Part shown: positions 57,905 to 64,000 of the stretch, piece after piece
How the letters are laid out: each line of letters starts with the position of its first letter
Numbering within the stretch: the first letter of the stretch is position 1
Source: Datisca glomerata
Lineage: Eukaryota; Streptophyta; Magnoliopsida; Cucurbitales; Datiscaceae
Length of the DNA: 64,000 nucleotides
Assembly: GCA_003255025.1 (NCBI GenBank)
Contig: QANY01008720.1
Location: 1,700,605 to 1,764,604, forward strand
Reading direction: 5' to 3'
Position numbers and translations under genes: made by a program
Notes under the pieces: generated by a model
Seen by the model: the letters and a program-made list of their open reading frames with translations, nothing else
Database searches by the model: none
What the model was told of the DNA's origin: nothing

Positions 57905-58560
57905 GCTAGCGATGGGGAGGAGACATAGATTGAGAAGGAAGAGAAAAAATAAAGAAGGAGAGAAGGATGAAAAAGAAGAAGATATGGTAGAGAAGGAAGT
58001 AGAAGAAGAGATAGTAGAGAAGGAAGAAGAAGAAGAAGAGAAGGAACAGAAGGAAGAAGAAGAAAAAGAAGAAGAGAAGGTAGAAGAAAAAGATGAAAAA
58101 GAAGAAGAGAAAATAGAAGAAAAAGAAGAAGAGAAGGTTGAAGGAAAATATGAAAAAGAAGTAGAAAAAGAAGAAGAGAAAGAAGAAAGAGAATGTGAGA
58201 AAGAAGAACAAGAAAAAGAAGGAAGAGAAGAAGAAGAAGTGAAAGAAGGTAAAAAGGAGGAGGAAGGTGAAAAGAAGGAAGATGAAGAAAAAACTAAGGG
58301 AAAAAAGAAATAGAAGAGACAAAAGAAAAAAATGAACAAACAGAAGAAAATATAAAAAAGAAGAGAACAAAAAATAAGTAGAAGAGAAAACAGAAGAAAA
58401 AAAGTACACAAAGTAGAAGAAAAAGAAGGGAAGAAGGTGAAGAAAATAAGATTTAGAAGGAATAAATAGGAAAAAAAGAAAAAAAGAAGAAGACGAAGCT
58501 GAAAAAAAGAAGCAGAAGAAGAAGAAGAAGAAGAAACAAAAAATGAAGAATAAAAGGTTG
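57905..58560 (+). repeat. Long purine tract (GAA/GAG-rich) in Ulp1 exon
   Basis: Almost every base on the + strand is A or G for about 650 bp. The + frame 57912-58313 encodes Glu/Lys-rich low-complexity sequence. Long charged linkers are common in these transposon Ulp1 proteins. The minus-strand Phe/Ser-rich frames (57875-58411) are mirror artefacts. Such strand asymmetry can form triplexes or R-loops. Confidence 0.85.
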
Positions 58561-58884
58561 CATCGATAATATCTGCATTGATGGATTTAGTTCAGTCAAC
58601 GGAGCAGTCCAACGATAAAGAAGAAGAATAGCTCGTTTGCCTTAGTCAACTCAGTAAGAGAAAGATAAAGAGATCTCAGGTCTTAGAGTCACCTAATTGG
58701 GAAACCAAAAAAGTTGAAAAGAAGAAGCAGTGAAAGAAAAAAGCTGATGAAAATATCGTTGCCAAAACGAACTTCAAACCTTTCAACCACATGGTGATGT
58801 ATCTTTAGAGGATGAAGCCCATTTTAAAGTCTAGTTCACCAACCCAAGGGAAAAATGAGTTCTGTAATTTTACTTATTATTCTC

Positions 58885-59150
58885 ATACAGAATGGTTACA
58901 CGGACCTCGTGTAACCATCGTGTTGGTTACATTGATCTCATGTAGCCATTGTGTAGTATACATGATGGTTACAGTAACATCGTGTATACTACACGATGGT
59001 TACACTGACCTCGTGTATACTACACGATGGTTACAGTAACATCGTGTATACTACACGATGGTTACACTGACCTCGTGTAGCCATCGTATAGTATCACGAT
59101 GGTTACACTGACATTGTGTAGCCACCGTGTGGTAAACCGATTGTGTACCT
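58885..59150. repeat. Palindromic array 3 (intron of Ulp1 gene, 31-bp units)
   Basis: Regular tandem repeat of 31 bp: TATACTACACGATGGTTACA followed by CTGACCTCGTG, with CTGACC alternating with GTAACA. Fills the interval between exons ending at about 58863 and starting at 59179. Confidence 0.85.
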
Positions 59151-59459
59151 AATTTTGATATATAATTACATTGTACAGGAATCAGAAAGTAGACGTTGGA
59201 TTTTGCACTATTGACCTTACCTGGTTAAAACAACTAATCTTTTCACCTTATCAATGGCTTGAGTCAGATGTAAGAAGTTATTTATAATCTTTTTTAATGT
59301 GGTATTTAAAATAATCATAAATATCTTAACTAATCTTTATGGATTTTACAGCATATCGATGCATATCTGGAGCTCATGAGGAGGGATTTGCAAGAATACA
59401 ACCTTTATATCAGAATTAGTGTTGATGATTTGATTATGCAAGTAAGTAAGATTTATTCT

Positions 59460-59625
59460 ACACAAGTCCTTCACATTACCTCCTGTAGACTACATGAAGT
59501 CTACATGAGGCCCGAGACTACATGAAGTCTACACGAGGCCATTCACAGGCATCGTGTAGACTTCATGTAGTCTACACGAGGCAATGTGGAAGGCCTTGTG
59601 TAAACTTCATGTAGTCTTCATGACC
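59460..59625. repeat. Palindromic array 4 (intron of Ulp1 gene)
   Basis: Copies of GACTACATGAAGTCTACA and GTGTAGACTTCATGTAGTC alternate, i.e. a variant of the same motif with a CATGAAG core. Between exons ending 59441 and starting 59675. Confidence 0.85.
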
Positions 59626-60387
59626 ATATTTTATTGACGTTGATTATTAAAATTTTTTCCCGTGACATTATAAGGGAACCTGTCTGGCCGAATGGAAGAG
59701 TTTGAGTAAGATCCCGCAGGCTAGAATATTGACATTGATGATCAGCTCTGGTACCTGGTCCTCGACTTGCTGATGAATTTTGGAAGGAGCTTGGAACAAT
59801 CAGATAAGGTTATCTTTTCAATGAATGTGAACCATAGTCATTGGATTGCGGTTGAGCTTGATTCGAATGGCTAGTGTATTCGTATTTATAACTCCATGAA
59901 CACGCCAAATCAACGCTCCTTGTACATTGAAATAATGAAATCTTTTATGAAGATTGTCAATCAGCTTCTTCAAATGATGAACATTTATGAGAGAAAACAG
60001 GAGGTTAAACCTAAAGATGAGTGAAAATATGAGATCATGAAGTGTTCACAACAAGAGAATGAGTAAGTGAAATATACATTTTTTATGAAAGTCCACTTAA
60101 AATTTCATACAGATTATTTATTTTTATTTTTACATTTTGTGTGTTTTGCAGGTTCGATTGTGGGGTATTCACCCTTAAATTTATCGAAACCCTCACATAT
60201 GGGAAGAACCTCTAAGAAATAACTCAACAACAAATATCAAAATATCAAAGACGAATTATAATTGAGTTATTTGCACGTGATATAGTTGTACCGAAATAAT
60301 TTGGATATATTTTATGAATTTTTATTTTATTTTTATACACCCTCAATTGTGAAATATGGATTATGAGTTTTTTTTTGTTACTATATG

Positions 60388-60650
60388 TTTAGTGTAGGCT
60401 TCATGTAGCCTACACGATGGTTTCACGGTCATCGTGTAGGCTTTGTGTAACCTACACGATGCCTTCAAGGGCATCATGTAGCCTACACGATGACTTCATT
60501 AGAATCATGTAGTCTTCATGTTGCCTACACGATAACTTCACGGGCATCGTGTAGTCTTCTTGTAGCCAACACGAGTCCTGCACAAGCATCGTGTAGTCTT
60601 CATGTAAGCTACACGATGACTTCACGGGCATCGTGTAGGATTCATGTAGG
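60388..60650. repeat. Palindromic array 5 (between convergent genes, about 42-bp units)
   Basis: Unit of about 42 bp: GCATCGTGTAGTCTTCATGT then AGCCTACACGATGACTTCAC. Sits between the Ulp1 gene end (60299) and the transposase stop (60756), where both transcripts would terminate. Confidence 0.85.
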
Positions 60651-61699
60651 GTAATTGAACTTTATAAAATTATTAAATAACAAACACAAGTATATTTCTA
60701 TATTAATATTTAATTTAAGTCTACAAATGTCATTATTTATATTTAAGTAGTTTGGTCATCCCATTGAGATAGACGAATCGGATTTCTGCACGTTTGTTCG
60801 GTTGTGGCCAATTTGCTCACAACGTTTGCACTTCCTTCTCACTACTTGCTCACCTCTAGATGGAATTCTCTCTGTCCTAGGTCTGCCACTTTGCCGCCTC
60901 ATTATGGGTAGAAATACCACTTTTTCATGAACCTCATGGCTGACGACCCAATCTACTTGATCTTCGAGAGGATGTATGTTTCCACATACGCAGTAATTAG
61001 AACATCATTTTTATAGAACCTCGATCACATACTGTATGCCAAAATATTGCGCTGCCGACATGAAGCCAACGCATGCTTTCATGGAGTTTGATCAAGATTA
61101 TTTTCTCTGCACGTACATGTCTTAAGATGGAAGTTTAGCACTGCTTCCCTATCCCCGCCTGCGACATGAAACTCGTGGATGTCAGAAGGAAACAATGATA
61201 GTGTACGTGATGCAAGATGCTTCTTATTAAGCTCAGTCTCAACCTAATCTATCATCTGCGAGGTGATTTGACAGGCAAGCGTCCGTCGTTCATAGAACAA
61301 CCGTTATAAATTAATTTGATATTTTGGCCCATATGGAAGATGTAAGCTCCATGAAGTGAGAAAGACAACCTATACAACATTTATTATACTTGTATGCCTG
61401 TCGAATATAAACACCAAGTCTTCCGGATCACCGATTACATCGTGAAGTTTATGGAAGAACCATTCCCATGAATCATTATTTTCTGAATCTGAAATTCCAA
61501 ATGCAATGAGATATACTTGGTTGTTCCCATCCTTTGTTGTTTCAACAAATAATACCCTGTTGTATTTGGCTTTTCAGGTGGTTGCATCAACATCAATGAC
61601 ATGCCGTATAGCTAAAAAATCCACGAACAAAGGGTCTAAGAGCCATGAAAAAATATTTAAAATGATCATTCTCATCGGTCTCTATATGTGTTATTGACC

Positions 61700-61996
61700 C
61701 TGAAAAATATTTAATATTATTGTATTAAAATCGGTAGAGTACATAATGTACATGATGCGTACACAAGGCTAGTGTAACCATCATGTAGACTACACGATTA
61801 CTACACGAAGTCAGTGTAGTACTCGTGTAGACATTATGATGGAAAAATAGTGTACATGATGACTACATGAGCTCAGTGTACCCTTCGTGTAGACTACACG
61901 ATGACAACACGTGGTCAGCGTACCCATCGTGTAGTATACATGATAACTGCACGAGGCTCGTGTAGACACTATGATGGAAAAATGAAAAATAAGTAC
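61700..61996 (-). other. Intron of the Mutator-like transposase gene
   Basis: Minus-strand donor CCAG|GTACTT at 61997/61996 and acceptor TTTTTCAG|GGTCAA at 61700/61699 restore the conserved KNPGSITHIETD join of MULE transposases. Array 6 occupies most of the intron. Confidence 0.8.
61738..61975. repeat. Palindromic array 6 (intron of transposase gene)
   Basis: About ten half-sites (CATCATGTAGACTACACGAT, CTCGTGTAGACAC and similar) inside the intron 61700-61996. Two copies of TATGATGGAAAAAT also bracket sub-blocks. Confidence 0.85.
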
Positions 61997-63192
61997 CTGG
62001 ATTTTTTTATTCTAACATTTGACAATATGCTAGGAGCATCCTATAGTTGTCTTCAGGAGACTCTCGAACTAATTTCAAAGCATATTCCCTAGCCCTCCAT
62101 GCCTTATGGTAATTTATGTTAACACCGAAATCAAGCCGAACATCTTCAATTATGTCTTTTGGCCTATATATACGTCCAACACCCGTGTATTTGGACCTTA
62201 TAGAATGACCAATCAATGAATATGTAGCCTGATTGTGTTCATGTCTCAATACTTCAAATGTGCATGTATGCATATTGATGAACTTTGTAACTTTAAAGTA
62301 TGGACAATTTTTCAATTTCATGGCTCGTAACCTCCATTGGCATGTTTTCTCAACACATACAAGTACCAATATTGAATGGTTTGACTTGAAGATCCGAAAC
62401 TCAAAATTTCTCCAGATGGCCATCATACGAGCAACCTTAAGCAACTCAGCTTTATCACTGTACAAATCATCCATATTTATTATGTATGATACAAGTTGAT
62501 TCAAATCAGCCTTTGCTCACCGAACCCAGGACGTTGTTCATTCAAATCAGGTTGTCATGGCAATGCACAAATGGTCTCGAATTCAAGACCAGTATTCAAG
62601 TCTGAAATTGTTGCATGGTCGTCTCCGCAGATGGCTTTATCACGGTCATCTCCATGGATTGCACCATCATACGCCCCCTAATCAAAATCATCATCATCTC
62701 CATCTCCATCAACATCCTCATCCTCGAACCCAACTTTGATAAAATCTTGTAGTTTCAGGAACTTGAGATTGTTGTGACATTGTGGTTTGAGGAACCGAGC
62801 TTTGAGATGGAAATTTTTTTGGCTTGTTACTTACAAATAGTGGGCTTCTAAGTGATTCTGATTCATTCTTCTTAACAAAGAACTTTAAATCTCTATCCTT
62901 TAAAATTTGAGCAGGAGGGTAGGGGACATGACTTCTATAAAAAAATTTGATGGACATATCATACTTTAAGGGGTCTATTTGGAGTTTTTCATGCAATATA
63001 CCCAATAGCTTGTCGTAAGTGCAGTTAGTTAATGTCTCCAGTAATTTGGTCTTCTCTCCACTAAAAAACCATGTTGTACCATTTCCACCCAATCTCCATT
63101 ATGGATTACAAAAATTTGAACTTCAGACATATCTGTATATACATCAATGAAGGAAGTCAATACAAGAAGAATACATAATGAAATGGAATATT

Positions 63193-63745
63193 ACACGATG
63201 CTCATGTAGTCATCATGCAACCATCGTGTAACTATCGTGTAGTCATCGTGTAGTGTAATAGGTCCTACACAAGGACTACATGATGATCATGTAGTGTAAT
63301 CGTGTAATGTAGATGAGGACTACACAATGATCGTGTAGTTCCATCTTGTAGACTACACAAGGACTACACGATGATTGTATAGTTCCATCGTGTAGTGTAC
63401 ACGAGGATCGTGTAGTGTAATCATGTAGTGTACAAGAGTACACGATCATCATAAGGTCATCCTGTACCTTACACGATGACACTACACGATGATCGTGTAG
63501 TGTAATAGATGCTACACGATGCTCGTGAACTACTGAAGAAGTTCCTGATGCACTACACGATGATCGTGTAGTGTAATAGATACTACAGGATGCTCGTGAA
63601 CTGCTGAAAAAGTTCTTGATGCACTACACGATGATCATGTAGTGTACAGAAGGTCAACAGTCGGATCGCGTACCCCGCGTGTAGTCTACATGAGGCTCGG
63701 GTACACGAGGCTCGTGTAGACCTCGTTTAACAAAACACTATCATC
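63193..63745. repeat. Palindromic array 7 (upstream of transposase start)
   Basis: The longest array, with well over twenty half-sites. It includes two tandem 71-bp units at about 63498-63640 containing CGTGAACTACTGAAGAAGTT between ACACGATG half-sites. It lies upstream of the transposase ATG, probably in a leader intron: minus-strand acceptor TATATACAG just before the ATG, and a donor-like GGTAAGCTTG near 63858. Confidence 0.85.
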
Positions 63746-64000
63746 ATGTAGTGATCTTGTTTAATAAATGAGCTTTAAACAATGTTCTAGAAAGAAGAAA
63801 ATAAATAAATATTCACAGAAAAATCATGAACAAGAAAAATACATGAAAGTTCAAGCTTACCATAAATAGAAGGAAGAAAACAAAACTTATACATGTTGGA
63901 GGGAGAAGAGCTAACAATCATTTACTGTTGGAGGAAGAGGGAAGAAGACGAAGAAGAAGACGAAGAAGCAAACGAAGAGGAAAACAAAGAAGAAAATGAA
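63746..64000. other. Window edge, GAAGAAG-rich DNA
   Basis: Likely transposase leader and promoter of the Mutator-like element. From about 63890 the + strand is dominated by GAAGAAGACGAAGA-type purine repeats. No gene is seen and the element end is not reached. Confidence 0.4.

Larger units (their letters stand above)
56225..60299 (+). pseudogene. DUF1985-Ulp1 cysteine protease gene of a Mutator-like element
   Basis: Exons readable by eye: 56225-56878, 57049-57200, 57271-57347, 57683 to about 58863, 59179-59269, 59352-59441, 59675-60062, 60152-60299. The first gives DUF1985 (KTCFGHLLNLLA, frame shift near 56398, then FLISEIPLYFSKKEFSLMTE and NLEAFKKYPWGELSFSKIMK). The middle exon is Glu/Lys-rich. 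The last exons form the C48 Ulp1 domain: NHSHWIAVELDSNG (His codon 59839-59841), IRIYNSM, QQENEFDCGVFTLKF (Cys codon 60159-60161). Premature stops are at 57897, 59872, 60022 and 60213. The usual catalytic Asp is Asn (59890-59892). Ulp1 relatives cleave SUMO-type modifiers; a role in transposition is unproven. Confidence 0.75.
60756..63130 (-). pseudogene. MuDR-type transposase gene of the Mutator-like element
   Basis: Start ATG at 63130 (MSEVQIFVIHNGDW). A frame shift near 63090 leads into GGNGTTWFFSGEKTKLLETL and a PB1-like N-terminus, then an acidic linker. The Mutator DNA-binding domain (62504-62007) has DKAELLKVARMMAIWRNFEF, VCVEKTCQWRLRAMKLK, YRPKDIIEDVRLDFGVNINY and KAWRAREYALKLVRESPEDN. 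A 297-bp intron (61996-61700) then leads to the MULE core (SITHIETDENDHFKYFFMAL, degenerate after). SWIM zinc finger CTCRENNLDQTP-stop-KHALA near 61115-61085 has TGA at a zinc Cys. The terminal knuckle CKRCEQIGHNRTN lacks its last Cys. Stop at 60758-60756. Clearly inactive. Confidence 0.8.
55350..64000. mobile_element. Mutator-like element of Kaonashi/CUMULE type, inactive
   Basis: A DUF1985-Ulp1 protease gene on + (56225-60299) converges on a MuDR-type transposase gene on - (63130-60756). Carriage of a Ulp1-like peptidase alongside a Mutator transposase is known for the Arabidopsis Kaonashi and melon CUMULE elements. Both genes have exon-intron structure and premature stops. Seven arrays of a shared palindromic motif fill noncoding parts. 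Terminal inverted repeats could not be identified; the right end probably lies beyond the window and the left limit is approximate. Confidence 0.7.

Noticed and set aside
57875..58411. Long minus-strand frames rich in Phe, Ser and Leu
   Set aside because: They are the complement of the GAA/GAG purine tract. Any frame across a stop-poor repeat stays open, and no real domain is present.
55900..63745. Arrays of short repeats as a CRISPR locus
   Set aside because: The DNA is eukaryotic (spliced genes, plant retrotransposons), repeat units are degenerate and of different periods, and there are no uniform spacers or cas genes.

Overview
The window is nuclear DNA from a flowering plant, most likely a dicot. 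It is AT-rich and gene-poor, has spliceosomal GT-AG introns, plant-type copia and gypsy retrotransposons, CACTA, hAT and Mutator relatives, and Arabidopsis-type (TTTAGGG) telomere-like DNA. I recognise one convincing intact host gene: a bHLH transcription factor of the bHLH87/HECATE group (subfamily VIIIb) at 34929-36176 on the + strand. It has a TATA box and a probable 5'-UTR intron. Almost everything else is transposable elements in various states of decay.

Layout. 1-3578: decayed copia element A (+). 3579-19776: copia element B (-), with a 2.2-kb left LTR. Its right LTR is split by a gypsy (Athila/Tat-like) element at 12306-18996, and the remainder of that LTR stops abruptly at a field of degenerate telomere-like repeat. 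19777-23955: that field, a compound higher-order repeat of about 1.82 kb in which TTTAGGG-like runs alternate with four full and one partial non-telomeric spacers. 25385-26016 and 26619-27177: two small hAT-type elements with 8-bp target duplications. 28786-34094: copia element C (-), with target duplication ATAAC, ending about 0.8 kb upstream of the bHLH start codon. 36640-37590: LINE 3' end (+). 39648 to about 42776: CACTA-like remnant with a 142-bp-arm hairpin, interrupted by a probable solo LTR. 42777-46515: copia element E (-), same family as B, with its 5' half deleted. 47790-48200: LINE RNase H remnant (-). 49746-54964: copia element D (+), flanked by a perfect ATTTA duplication.

55900-63750 is the most unusual part. 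It is a large Mutator-like element of the Kaonashi/CUMULE type. A DUF1985-Ulp1 cysteine-protease gene (+) converges on a MuDR-type transposase gene (-). Both are broken by stops and frameshifts. Seven arrays built from one short inverted motif (CATCGTGTAG and its reverse complement CTACACGATG) occupy the leaders, several introns and the intergenic gap of this element. They stay out of the exons. The Ulp1 gene also carries a roughly 0.6-kb purine-only-like tract encoding Glu/Lys-rich sequence.

The genes do not form a pathway. The window reads as a host bHLH locus embedded in nested mobile DNA. Element names and domain calls come from protein motifs read by eye; no database search was run.
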